From Mangrovibacterium marinum (GTDB lineage Bacteria > Bacteroidota > Bacteroidia > Bacteroidales > Prolixibacteraceae), in assembly GCF_003046625.1 (NCBI RefSeq), contig NZ_QAAD01000026.1:1-47848 (forward strand): a stretch of 47,848 bases of DNA. The letters run 5' to 3'. A program made the position numbers and the translations under genes. The notes beneath the pieces are model-generated. The model saw only the letters and a list, made by a program, of their open reading frames with translations, was not told where the DNA came from and did no database searches. Shown in pieces: positions 24,641 through 32,020 of the stretch. Position 1 is the stretch's first letter. Each line of letters starts with the position of its first letter.

Positions 24641-24815
24641 GAAAGTCTTACTACACAGAGGCCCAAAGTTGCAATGCCAATAACTGGTTTTGAATGGCTG
24701 TGGAACGATAACTCGACAACTTGTTGAAAACAACGACAACAGTATAATTGAAAAAATCCTACCCCTTCATGTCTGTTGGTGATTCCCCGGAAACATGAAT
24801 GTTTTTTATGTCCTG
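24641..24815 (+). repeat. Interspersed intergenic repeat, copy B
   Basis: The fullest copy. GAAAGTCTTACTACACAGAG starts it at 24641, followed by CCAATAACTGGTTTTGAA (24677 on), TGTGGAACGATAAC/CGACAACTT (24699-24722), GTTGAAAACAACGACAACAG (24723-24742) and GTTGGTGATTCCCCGGAA (24775-24792). GTTGAAAACAAC and CAACTTGTTG can each fold into small hairpins. It lies between convergent genes and carries no ORF. Confidence 0.8.
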
Positions 24816-24862
24816 AAGAAGCGGAATAGTCAAAAAGCCGAGTCGTTCTTCAACCTTACTCT

Positions 24863-25399
24863 TTAAAACAAGCTGGGCTGACGGGCCGAATCGTCGGGGC
24901 CCTGGATGTGTTTTTGCAGAATCATCTCGAAAAGCTTCACCGTAGCCAGGGCATCGCCGGCGGCGCGGTGGCGCCCGTCAATCCGGATATTGAGGTCGGA
25001 GCAGATTTTGCCCAGCGAGTACGAGTTGTGACCCGGTAAATATTTGCGGCTAAGCTTGACCGTACAGATGGTTTTGCGCTGGTAATCGTAGCCGAGACGC
25101 TTAAATTCTTCCTGAATAAAGCGATAGTCGAACGATGCATTATGCGCTACGAAAACCGTTCCGGCAGTCATTTCCACAATGCGTTTGGCAATTTGGTAAA
25201 AGCGCGGTGCATCAGCCACCATCTCGTTGTCGATGCCGGTAAGCTTGGTGATAAAATAGGGAATATGACATTCGGGGTTTACCAGCGAGCAGAACGAGTC
25301 GGTCACCTGAACGCCATTGTGCCGATAGATGGCAATCTCGGTGATTTTTCCTTCTTTGGCACTTTGCCCGGTGGTTTCAATATCGATGATGGTGTACAA
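24863..25399 (-). CDS. DEDDh 3'-5' exonuclease (DnaQ/epsilon-like) with C-terminal clamp-binding motif
   Basis: A 178-residue proofreading-type exonuclease. ExoI is D6-I-E8 in IIDIETTG, ExoII is D91 in AHNASFDYRF, and ExoIIIe is H144-x4-D149 in HRAAGDA; all catalytic residues are intact. The protein ends RQPSLF-COOH. QPSLF (174-178) matches the beta-sliding-clamp binding pentapeptide (consensus QLxLF), so it probably works at the replication or repair fork. Homologues include stand-alone epsilon-like subunits and the exonuclease domains fused to GIY-YIG proteins; here only the nuclease is present. Transcribed alone toward repeat copy B. Confidence 0.88.
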   Translation of the reverse strand: MYTIIDIETTGQSAKEGKITEIAIYRHNGVQVTDSFCSLVNPECHIPYFITKLTGIDNEMVADAPRFYQIAKRIVEMTAGTVFVAHNASFDYRFIQEEFKRLGYDYQRKTICTVKLSRKYLPGHNSYSLGKICSDLNIRIDGRHRAAGDALATVKLFEMILQKHIQGPDDSARQPSLF

Positions 25400-25561
25400 A
25401 ACGGATGCTTTTGGAGCAAAAATAGAGATTCGAACGGGAAGATTGCACGAAATTGGGATTTATTGAAACAGTTTTTCAAAGATGTGCTGTGGATTATTGA
25501 AAGAATAAAATAAATTAGCAAATAATAAGTTATTGAAATAGAAAATAAAGCTTGTTGTGCT

Positions 25562-26809
25562 ATGAAAAGGCAAATTCTACTTGGTATATTCATCCTATTG
25601 GCGGGGGGCGTTTTGGGCCAAAGTTCGGATCAGAAATGGGGGCTGGGAATCGGCTCGGGGGTTTATGGCGCGTGGGGCGAAAATAGCTTGGGCTACATGC
25701 CCGAGTTAAGCATCAGCCGTTATGTGAGCCCCTCGCTCGATGCTTTTCTGCGGCAAAACCTGGGCCTGGCCAATAATAAAATTCAAAGTAATTTAGATGT
25801 TTCGTTAACCACCTTGGGCATTCGCTATAAACTCAACAACGGCCTTGTTTTACCCGAAAGCAGCTTGCTGAAACCCTATGTGTGGGCCGGCCCCGGCTAT
25901 CTGTCGGACAATAAGGTTGATAAAATCAATCTCAATTTAGGCCTGGGGGTCAACTATGCCTTAAAACGCAATGTAGCCCTGTATGCTGAAGCCGGCTATA
26001 TTCACGGCGCAAAGGTGAAGGAGCACGAGGAGACTGCGCCGGGCACGATATACATTATACCAACCTACCGCGACAACCTGTGGAAGGTGACCGTTGGCTT
26101 GGCCATTAGTTTTGGTGGCTCCAAAGATTCGGACGAAGACGGCGTGCCCGATCGCCGGGATAAATGCCCCAATACGCCGCGCGATATTTTTGTTGATGAG
26201 CACGGCTGCCCGATCGACACCGATGGCGATGGGGTGATCGACCACCTGGATGCCTGCCCGACCGAACCGGGACTGACCTCGGCCAGCGGCTGCCCCGACC
26301 AGGATCGCGATGGCGTGCCCGACAAAGAGGATGCCTGCCCCGATGTTAAAGGAAGCAAAGAGAATAAGGGTTGCCCCGATAGTAACAGCAATGCTGCACA
26401 AGAAACCGATCCTTCGCAGTTGACCGCTGCCGAGGCTATTGAGAGCGGCAATACCCGCGTGCTCGATATTAAAGTGAAACCGGTTTATTTTGTGGTCGAT
26501 CAAAGTTACCTGACCTCCTTTTCGAAAAACCGCATTGCCAATCTGGTGGAAATGCTGCTGAAAAATCCGGCTTACCTGGTTCGCCTGTGGGGCTATACCG
26601 ACGATTTGGCCGGCGACGACTACAATCAAAAACTTTCGCAACGACGAGCCGAATCGGTGATGCGTTTTATGACCAGCATGGGCTTTAGCCGTTCGCGCAT
26701 TGTTTCGTCAAACGGATTGGGCGAAGCCAACCCGGCCGCTCCCAACAACTCGGAACAAAACCGAAAGCTGAACCGCCGCGTGGAATTTGAAATCTTTGTG
26801 GCCGAATAA
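25562..26809 (+). CDS. OmpA-family outer-membrane protein with thrombospondin type-3 repeats
   Basis: A 415-residue outer-membrane protein. Signal peptide MKRQILLGIFILLAGGVLGQ. An eight-stranded beta-barrel fills about 22-190 (WGLGIGSGVYGAWGENSLG; LYAEAGYIHGAKV). Calcium-binding thrombospondin type-3 repeats span about 192-280, with the D-x-D-x-D-G pattern in DSDEDGVPDRRDKCPN, DTDGDGVIDHLDACPT and DQDRDGVPDKEDACPD. The OmpA-like peptidoglycan-binding domain forms the C-terminus (LWGYTDDLAGDDYNQKLSQR; LNRRVEFEIF). It links the outer membrane to the cell wall. The layout is typical for Bacteroidota. A terminator follows 21 bases downstream. Confidence 0.95.
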   Translation: MKRQILLGIFILLAGGVLGQSSDQKWGLGIGSGVYGAWGENSLGYMPELSISRYVSPSLDAFLRQNLGLANNKIQSNLDVSLTTLGIRYKLNNGLVLPESSLLKPYVWAGPGYLSDNKVDKINLNLGLGVNYALKRNVALYAEAGYIHGAKVKEHEETAPGTIYIIPTYRDNLWKVTVGLAISFGGSKDSDEDGVPDRRDKCPNTPRDIFVDEHGCPIDTDGDGVIDHLDACPTEPGLTSASGCPDQDRDGVPDKEDACPDVKGSKENKGCPDSNSNAAQETDPSQLTAAEAIESGNTRVLDIKVKPVYFVVDQSYLTSFSKNRIANLVEMLLKNPAYLVRLWGYTDDLAGDDYNQKLSQRRAESVMRFMTSMGFSRSRIVSSNGLGEANPAAPNNSEQNRKLNRRVEFEIFVAE

Positions 26810-26830
26810 AAATACATACCACCTGCTGAG

Positions 26831-26855
26831 AGCCTCGCCAAACGCGGGGCTTTTT
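26831..26855 (+). terminator. Intrinsic terminator of the OmpA gene
   Basis: AGCCTCGC (26831-26838) pairs with GCGGGGCT (26844-26851), one G-U, followed by TTTTT. TGAAAGTC follows at 26858, as after other terminators here. Confidence 0.85.
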
Positions 26856-27014
26856 GGTGAAAGTCACTTTTTCGACGCTTTAGAGCCTATTTCTTCGCTT
26901 CAACTTTTGATCAATTCGGATCTTTTGTCCTACCGGACGGGTTTTCATTTTTGTAGTGACACAAAAACGAAACAAAAAGGTCATGGCTGATTTTTATCTG
27001 CAACCGTCATCTGC

Positions 27015-27083
27015 CGAAAAGCTAAGTTCAACCGGGTGATCTCCTCCTCGCGGCGGAGCTTCCCGGATTCTCTAAGCTTTTCG
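27015..27083. other. Highly structured nested hairpin in the ompA-argS gap
   Basis: Three nested stems are perfectly paired. CGAAAAGCT (27015-27023) pairs with AGCTTTTCG (27075-27083), CCGGG (27032-27036) with CCCGG (27062-27066), and CTCC (27041-27044) with GGAG (27055-27058), separated by symmetric 8-base internal loops between the first and second stems. Just upstream, ACAAAAACGAAACAAAAAGG forms a further A-rich motif. Bacteroidota genomes carry intergenic units of this general look (recollection, not a search). No ORF. Confidence 0.55.
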
Positions 27084-27159
27084 TTTGATTCCGGTCTCAA
27101 TAAAAATAGGCAACCGGTTCCCAACTTTTTGGCATTGATCGAACGTCATTCTTATACGC

Positions 27160-27275
27160 TGATGGTGCTTTAGAACGACAACCCGACAACTGTTGAAAAC
27201 AACGACAACCCGATACCCCAAACACGTTCCTTTAATTCTTGCTGGTATTTCCCGCGCACGCCGTTTGTTTTTTGA
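27160..27275 (+). repeat. Interspersed intergenic repeat, copy C (partial)
   Basis: It retains AGAACGACAACCCGACAACT (27172-27191), GTTGAAAACAACGACAAC (27192-27209) and GCTGGTATTTCCC (27241-27253), corresponding to the third to fifth blocks of copies A and B. The first blocks are missing; the GAAAGTC box lies about 300 bases upstream at 26858, with the nested hairpin element between them, as though inserted. Confidence 0.7.
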
Positions 27276-27306
27276 ACCTTCACTCTTCTGTTCAGGCAGA
27301 ATCTAT

Positions 27307-27314
27307 TATCTTTG
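27307..27314 (+). promoter_or_regulatory. Bacteroidota -7 element (TATCTTTG) of argS
   Basis: Exact TAnnTTTG match 27 bases before the argS ATG, giving a leader of about 20 bases. No convincing -33 element at the usual spacing. Confidence 0.6.
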
Positions 27315-27340
27315 CGCATCCCTAAAAATAAAATAGAAAC

Positions 27341-29134
27341 ATGCTTATCGAACAAATTATTAAAGAGAAAATTGCGCAAGCTGTTCATCAACTATACGGA
27401 CAAGAAATTGATGCTGAAAAGGTACAGGTTGAAAATACCCGTAAAGATGTTGAAGGCGATTTAACGGTCGTGGTTTTTCCTTTTCTGAGAATCTCACGAA
27501 AGTCGCCCGAGCAAACGGCCAACGAGCTGGGACAGTATTTGCAGGAGCAGGTCGATGAAGTAGCGTCGTATTCGGTCATCAAAGGATTCCTGAATGTCAC
27601 CATTTCAACGAGCTACTGGATTAACCAGTTAGCGCAGGCATTCAGCGATTCAAATTACGGATTTACCGAGGCGACCGACGATTCGCCACTGGTGATGGTC
27701 GAATACTCGTCGCCCAACACCAATAAGCCGCTTCACTTGGGGCATATTCGTAACAATTTGCTGGGTTTTTCGCTGGGCGAGCTGTTGAAAGCCAACGGTA
27801 AACGCGTGGTGAAAACCAATATTGTGAACGACCGCGGTATTCATATCTGCAAGTCGATGTATGCCTGGCAGCAATGGGGCGAAGGCAAAACTCCCGAAAA
27901 TACGGGAATCAAAGGCGACCACCTGGTGGGCGATTTCTATGTGTTGTTCGATAAGCACTACAAACAGGAAATTGAAGAACTGGTAGCTAAAGGAGCATCG
28001 AAGGAAGAAGCTGAACAGCAGGCGCCCTCGATTATTGCCGCCCGCGAGTTGCTGCGTAAGTGGGAAGCCAAAGATCCCGAAACAGTGGAGCTGTGGCAGA
28101 TGATGAACCAGTGGGTTTATGCCGGCTTCGATGTTACCTATAAAGAATTGGGAGTCGATTTCGACAAAATATATTACGAATCGGATACCTACCTGGTGGG
28201 TAAGGACGAGGTGTTGCGCGGTTTGCAGGAAGGCATCTTCACCCGGCGCGACGATCAGTCGGTGTGGGCCGATTTGTCGGCCGACGGGCTGGATCAGAAA
28301 CTGCTGCTGCGTAGCGATGGCACCTCGGTTTACATGACCCAGGACATTGGTACGGCAAAACTGCGTTTCAACGACTACCAGATTGATAGGATGGTTTATG
28401 TGGTGGGTAACGAGCAGGATTACCACTTTAAAGTATTGTCTATTTTGCTCGATAAGCTCGGCTTTAGCTGGGGAAAAGACCTGCACCACTTCTCGTACGG
28501 AATGGTGGAATTGCCTCACGGAAAAATGAAATCGCGCGAAGGTACCGTGGTCGATGCCGACGACCTGATGGCCGGTATGGTTGAGGTGGCCCGCAAAACA
28601 TCGGAAGAACTGGGCAAACTGGACGGTTATACCGAGCAGGAAGCTTTGGAAACCTATAAAACCATCGCGCTGGGGGCCTTGAAATACTTCATCCTGAAGG
28701 TAGATCCCCGGAAAAATATGATGTTCAACCCGGAGGAATCGATCGATTTTAACGGAAACACCGGTCCTTTTATTCAGTACACTTATGCCCGTATTCGCTC
28801 GGTGATTCGCAAGGCTGAAGAGAAAGGCATCGTTCCGGCTATTGATTTCGATCAGTCGCTCCGTATCTCGGAGAAAGAAAATGAGCTGATCAAAACCATT
28901 TCCTTGTATCCGGCAACGGTTCAGGAAGCAGCCGACTCGTACAGTCCGGCGGTCGTTGCCAACTATGTGTACAACCTGGTGAAAGAGTACAATCAGTTCT
29001 ACCACGACCATTCAATTTTGAATGAAGAAGATGAAAACATTCGCCGCTTCCGCTTGGTGTTGTCAACCACCGTGGCGCAGATTGTGAAGTCGGGGATGGG
29101 CTTAATGGGAATTCGTGTTCCCGAACGGATGTAG
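27341..29134 (+). CDS. argS: Arginyl-tRNA synthetase
   Basis: Charges tRNA-Arg with arginine. The 597-residue class I synthetase has the N-terminal additional domain (1-110), the HIGH-type motif HLGH at 132-135 within SSPNTNKPLHLGHIRNN, and a KMSKS-like loop reduced to KMKSREG in HGKMKSREGTVVDADDL. The C-terminal DALR anticodon-binding domain follows (FIQYTYARIRSVIRKAEEKG ... VPERM end). Length and motifs are normal for Bacteroidota ArgS, which often have the atypical KMKSRxG. The gene is monocistronic, with its own promoter and terminator. Confidence 0.97.
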   Translation: MLIEQIIKEKIAQAVHQLYGQEIDAEKVQVENTRKDVEGDLTVVVFPFLRISRKSPEQTANELGQYLQEQVDEVASYSVIKGFLNVTISTSYWINQLAQAFSDSNYGFTEATDDSPLVMVEYSSPNTNKPLHLGHIRNNLLGFSLGELLKANGKRVVKTNIVNDRGIHICKSMYAWQQWGEGKTPENTGIKGDHLVGDFYVLFDKHYKQEIEELVAKGASKEEAEQQAPSIIAARELLRKWEAKDPETVELWQMMNQWVYAGFDVTYKELGVDFDKIYYESDTYLVGKDEVLRGLQEGIFTRRDDQSVWADLSADGLDQKLLLRSDGTSVYMTQDIGTAKLRFNDYQIDRMVYVVGNEQDYHFKVLSILLDKLGFSWGKDLHHFSYGMVELPHGKMKSREGTVVDADDLMAGMVEVARKTSEELGKLDGYTEQEALETYKTIALGALKYFILKVDPRKNMMFNPEESIDFNGNTGPFIQYTYARIRSVIRKAEEKGIVPAIDFDQSLRISEKENELIKTISLYPATVQEAADSYSPAVVANYVYNLVKEYNQFYHDHSILNEEDENIRRFRLVLSTTVAQIVKSGMGLMGIRVPERM

Positions 29135-29159
29135 AAAAATAATCTTTGACGATAAATCC

Positions 29160-29194
29160 AAAATGGGAAGCTTAATTCAATGGCTTCCCATTTT
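29160..29194 (+). terminator. Intrinsic terminator of argS
   Basis: AAAATGGGAAGC (29160-29171) and GCTTCCCATTTT (29183-29194) form a perfect 12-bp stem with an 11-base loop. The A/U-rich stem base makes it effective in both directions. Confidence 0.88.
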
Positions 29195-29201
29195 CTATTT
29201 C

Positions 29202-29275
29202 TGTGAAAGTCAATGCTCCCCAATCCACCGGTTCATCACGTGGCTTCGATGTTGTTTTAGATGACAACCCGATAT
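29202..29275 (+). repeat. Degenerate copy D of the interspersed repeat
   Basis: TGTGAAAGTC (29202-29211) follows the argS terminator, and GATGACAACCCGATA (29259-29273) resembles the third block of copies A to C. The remainder has decayed; the assignment rests on position and two short blocks. Confidence 0.45.
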
Positions 29276-29330
29276 CTAAAAGTGATTAAACGCCGTGCTG
29301 CTGGTTTCTCTGGCACCCAATAAAGAAATA

Positions 29331-29347
29331 GGGGGCCGGATGCCCCC
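29331..29347. other. GC-rich hairpin between argS and ffh
   Basis: GGGGGC (29331-29336), five bases, GCCCCC (29342-29347). Read on the minus strand it is followed by TATTTCTTTATT and may be a second terminator for the small minus-strand ORF. Confidence 0.55.
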
Positions 29348-29383
29348 TGATTTCAGAAAATTGCGATTTGTGAAAAGGAAATT

Positions 29384-29420
29384 AAAAAAAAGATTCTGCC
29401 GAATCGGAATCCGGCGGAAT
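29384..29420 (-). terminator. Intrinsic terminator of the small minus-strand ORF
   Basis: On the minus strand ATTCCGCCG and CGGCAGAAT (29412-29420 and 29393-29401 in window coordinates) form a 9-bp stem with one wobble pair, followed by eight U at 29384-29391. It lies 35 bases past the TAA of the 32-codon ORF. Confidence 0.7.
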
Positions 29421-29454
29421 TTGAGTGCTGGAGCGAGCATAATCACGGCAGAAT

Positions 29455-29553
29455 TTATTTGCTGTTAACCAGGTCTCGTTTGAAGCGGAGTGAGAACCAT
29501 GATTCCACTTTTTCGCTTTCTCCATCTTTGCACACTCGTTTGTTAATCCTCAT
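29455..29553 (-). CDS. Possible small protein of 32 residues
   Basis: A 33-codon frame from ATG 29553 to TAA 29455 encodes MRINKRVCKDGESEKVES followed by WFSLRFKRDLVNSK, a basic and hydrophilic peptide without signal or membrane segment. I do not recognise it. It is supported only by having a proper start and stop and by the terminator on the same strand just downstream. Its promoter would lie in the ffh promoter region, so the two would be divergent. A structured non-coding RNA is an alternative. Confidence 0.35.
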   Translation of the reverse strand: MRINKRVCKDGESEKVESWFSLRFKRDLVNSK

Positions 29554-29614
29554 ATAGGCGAAAAGGTTACCCTTCTCAGTTGAAAAATAAGATTTTTCTT
29601 CATTTTATTTTTTG

Positions 29615-29622
29615 TACTTTTG
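29615..29622 (+). promoter_or_regulatory. Bacteroidota -7 element (TACTTTTG) of ffh
   Basis: Exact TAnnTTTG match, 34 bases before the ffh start, with a T-rich stretch about 15-25 bases upstream in place of a clear -33 TTG. Confidence 0.65.
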
Positions 29623-29655
29623 CACGAGCTTTAAAAAATTAATTGTACTTCTACT

Positions 29656-30990
29656 ATGTTTGAAAGTCTTAATGAGAAGTTAGAACGGTCATTTAAGCTG
29701 CTGAAAGGGCAGGGGAAAATTACTGAGATTAATGTTGCCGAGACATTAAAAGAAGTCAGACGTGCCTTGTTGGACGCTGACGTCAATTATAAAATTGCCA
29801 AATCATTTACCGAAGTTGTTAAGGAGAAAGCCTTGGGGCAGGACGTGCTGAACGCTGTAAAGCCCGGCCAGATGATGGTAAAGATTGTACATGACGAGCT
29901 GGCCACCCTGATGGGGGGTACCTCGGTTGATGTCAATCTTCAGGGAAATCCAACTGTCATTTTGATGGCAGGTTTGCAAGGTTCGGGTAAAACAACCTTC
30001 TCGGGTAAGTTGGCGAAGTTCCTGAAATCGAAAAAAGGCAAAAACCCGCTTTTGGTGGCTTGCGATGTTTATCGTCCTGCTGCGATCGACCAGTTGAAAG
30101 TATTGGGTGAGCAAATCAACGTTCCTGTTTACAGCGAAGTAGGTAACATGAACCCCGTTGAGATTGCCAAAGCAGCCATCAAGTCGGCTAAAGCAAACGG
30201 CCAAAATCTGGTGATTGTCGATACCGCCGGTCGTTTAGCGATCGACGAAGAGATGATGAAAGAGATTGCAGCGGTTAAAGCGGCCATTAATCCCAATGAA
30301 ATTCTTTTCGTTGTTGACTCGATGACTGGTCAGGATGCGGTAAACACCGCTAAAGAGTTCAACGATCGTTTGGACTTCGACGGAGTGATCCTGACAAAAC
30401 TGGATGGTGATACGCGCGGTGGTGCGGCACTTTCAATCCGGTCGGTGGTCAATAAGCCCATCAAATTTGTTGGTACCGGCGAAAAGCTGGAAGCGCTCGA
30501 CGTATTCCACCCCGAACGTATGGCCGACCGTATTTTGGGGATGGGTGATATTGTTTCGTTGGTTGAACGTGCACAGGAACAGTTCGATGCAGACCAGGCC
30601 CGTCAGTTGCAGAAAAAGCTGGCTAAAAACCAATTTAGCTTCAACGATTTCCTTTCACAAATTCAGCAAATCAAAAAGATGGGTAATCTGAAGGATTTGG
30701 CAGCCATGATCCCCGGAATGGGTAAGGCCCTGAAGGATATTGATATTGACGATGATGCCTTCAAACATATCGAAGCCATTATTCACTCGATGACTCCCGA
30801 CGAGCGCGAAAACCCGGCAATTCTGAACGGTACCCGCCGTAAGCGTATTGCTGATGGTTCGGGAACCAACATTCAGGAAGTAAACCGTTTGATCAAGCAG
30901 TTTGACGACACCCGCAAGATGATGCGCATGGTATCAACCGGAAAGGGTAAAAATATGCGTGGTTTGATGGGCAATATGAGAAGACGTTAA
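29656..30990 (+). CDS. ffh: Signal recognition particle protein Ffh (SRP54)
   Basis: GTPase of the signal recognition particle, which with 4.5S RNA targets nascent membrane proteins to FtsY. The N domain spans 1-90. The G domain has the P-loop GLQGSGKT at 106-113, DTAGRL, and TKLDGDTRGGAAL. The M domain (about 295-444) is Met-rich, with MGNLKDLAAMIPGMGK and the RNA-binding RRKRIADGSGTNIQEVNRLI. It ends in MRGLMGNMRRR. At 444 residues it is of normal length. folD follows 18 bases later and is probably co-transcribed. Confidence 0.97.
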   Translation: MFESLNEKLERSFKLLKGQGKITEINVAETLKEVRRALLDADVNYKIAKSFTEVVKEKALGQDVLNAVKPGQMMVKIVHDELATLMGGTSVDVNLQGNPTVILMAGLQGSGKTTFSGKLAKFLKSKKGKNPLLVACDVYRPAAIDQLKVLGEQINVPVYSEVGNMNPVEIAKAAIKSAKANGQNLVIVDTAGRLAIDEEMMKEIAAVKAAINPNEILFVVDSMTGQDAVNTAKEFNDRLDFDGVILTKLDGDTRGGAALSIRSVVNKPIKFVGTGEKLEALDVFHPERMADRILGMGDIVSLVERAQEQFDADQARQLQKKLAKNQFSFNDFLSQIQQIKKMGNLKDLAAMIPGMGKALKDIDIDDDAFKHIEAIIHSMTPDERENPAILNGTRRKRIADGSGTNIQEVNRLIKQFDDTRKMMRMVSTGKGKNMRGLMGNMRRR

Positions 30991-31008
30991 TCTTTATAAA
31001 GAAATACA

Positions 31009-31884
31009 ATGCAATTAATTGACGGAAATAGGACGGCAAAAACGATTAAAGCCGAAATTGCACAAGAGGTAAAAAACATTGTCGCTCAAGGCGGAAAGCA
31101 GCCTCATCTGGCAGCTATATTGGTTGGTCACGATGGCGGAAGCGAAACTTACGTGGCCTACAAAATTAAAGACTGCGAAGAAGTTGGCTTCAAATCAAGC
31201 TTGGTTCGTTACGAAGATGATGTTACCGAAGAGGAGTTGTTAGCTAAAGTAGAAGAGTTGAACAACGACGACGATGTTGACGGTTTCATTGTTCAGCTGC
31301 CATTGCCAAAGCATATTTCCGAACAAAAAATTATTGAAGCAATTGATGCCAGGAAGGATGTCGATGGCTTTCATCCCGTCAATGTTGGACGTATGGTCAT
31401 TGGCCTGCCGTCGTTTGTTTCGGCAACGCCCGATGGAATTGTTGAGTTGATCAAACGCCACGGTATTGAAACTTCCGGTAAAGATTGTGTCGTTATCGGC
31501 CGAAGCAATATTGTTGGCCGCCCGATGAGTGTGCTGATGTCGCAAAAAGAGATGAATGCCACTGTAACTGTCGCTCACAGCCGTACAAAAAATCTGAAGG
31601 AGTTGTGTGCTAACGCCGATATCCTGATTGCTGCGATTGGTTCGCCGGGCTTTGTTACAGCCGATATGGTGAAACCGGGCGCTGTGGTGATCGATGTGGG
31701 TACAACGCGTGTGAAATCAACCGAAACTAAGTCGGGATGGAAACTGAAAGGCGATGTTGTATTTGAGGAAGTCGCTGAAAAATGCTCCTTCATCACGCCT
31801 GTGCCGGGCGGCGTAGGGCCTATGACCCGCGTTTCGTTGCTGAAAAACACCTTGTTGGCAGCAAAGAAGGAGATTTACAAATAA
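31009..31884 (+). CDS. folD: Bifunctional methylenetetrahydrofolate dehydrogenase/cyclohydrolase FolD
   Basis: Interconverts 5,10-methylene-THF and 10-formyl-THF in one-carbon metabolism using NADP. The 291-residue protein carries the catalytic Lys in [13 protein letters not shown] and the substrate-binding motif [14 protein letters not shown]. The nucleotide motif is [13 protein letters not shown] and the C-terminal signature is [12 protein letters not shown]. Length and motifs are standard. Adjacent to ffh, closed by a terminator. Confidence 0.97.
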   Translation: MQLIDGNRTAKTIKAEIAQEVKNIVAQGGKQPHLAAILVGHDGGSETYVAYKIKDCEEVGFKSSLVRYEDDVTEEELLAKVEELNNDDDVDGFIVQLPLPKHISEQKIIEAIDARKDVDGFHPVNVGRMVIGLPSFVSATPDGIVELIKRHGIETSGKDCVVIGRSNIVGRPMSVLMSQKEMNATVTVAHSRTKNLKELCANADILIAAIGSPGFVTADMVKPGAVVIDVGTTRVKSTETKSGWKLKGDVVFEEVAEKCSFITPVPGGVGPMTRVSLLKNTLLAAKKEIYK

Positions 31885-31908
31885 AAACGTTAAGTAAAAC
31901 AAAATAGA

Positions 31909-31938
31909 AAAAGGTGGCTCCGGTAGTCACCTTTTTTT
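31909..31938 (+). terminator. Intrinsic terminator of ffh-folD
   Basis: AAGGTG (31911-31916) pairs with CACCTT (31928-31933), with an additional inner CT/AG pair, followed by seven T. Confidence 0.85.
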
Positions 31939-31987
31939 GTCTTTAGACCAGTCAAATTAGTCAAAATAGTCGTTTTTTGCTTATTTT

Positions 31988-32003
31988 GTGTAAACGTTTA
32001 CAC
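31988..32003. promoter_or_regulatory. LacI-family-type operator palindrome
   Basis: GTGTAAACGTTTACAC is a perfect 16-bp palindrome of the TGTAAACGTTTACA kind bound by LacI/PurR-type regulators. It lies 13 bases before the sialidase-like gene and overlaps the likely promoter (near-match TTATTTTG at 31981-31988). No LacI-type regulator is encoded in the window. Confidence 0.75.
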
Positions 32004-32020
32004 GAAATGACACGAAATGA
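32001..32020. repeat. 10-bp tandem direct repeat spanning the start codon
   Basis: CACGAAATGA occurs twice in a row (32001-32010 and 32011-32020). The second copy contains the ATG of the sialidase-like gene; the ATG of the first copy is in another frame. The repeat abuts the operator palindrome and is an open question as leader or start-site duplication. Confidence 0.8.

Noticed and set aside
27650-29011. A 453-codon open frame antisense to argS
   Set aside because: It lies wholly within argS on the other strand. Its composition mirrors argS codons, and the argS motifs are intact. It is a shadow frame.
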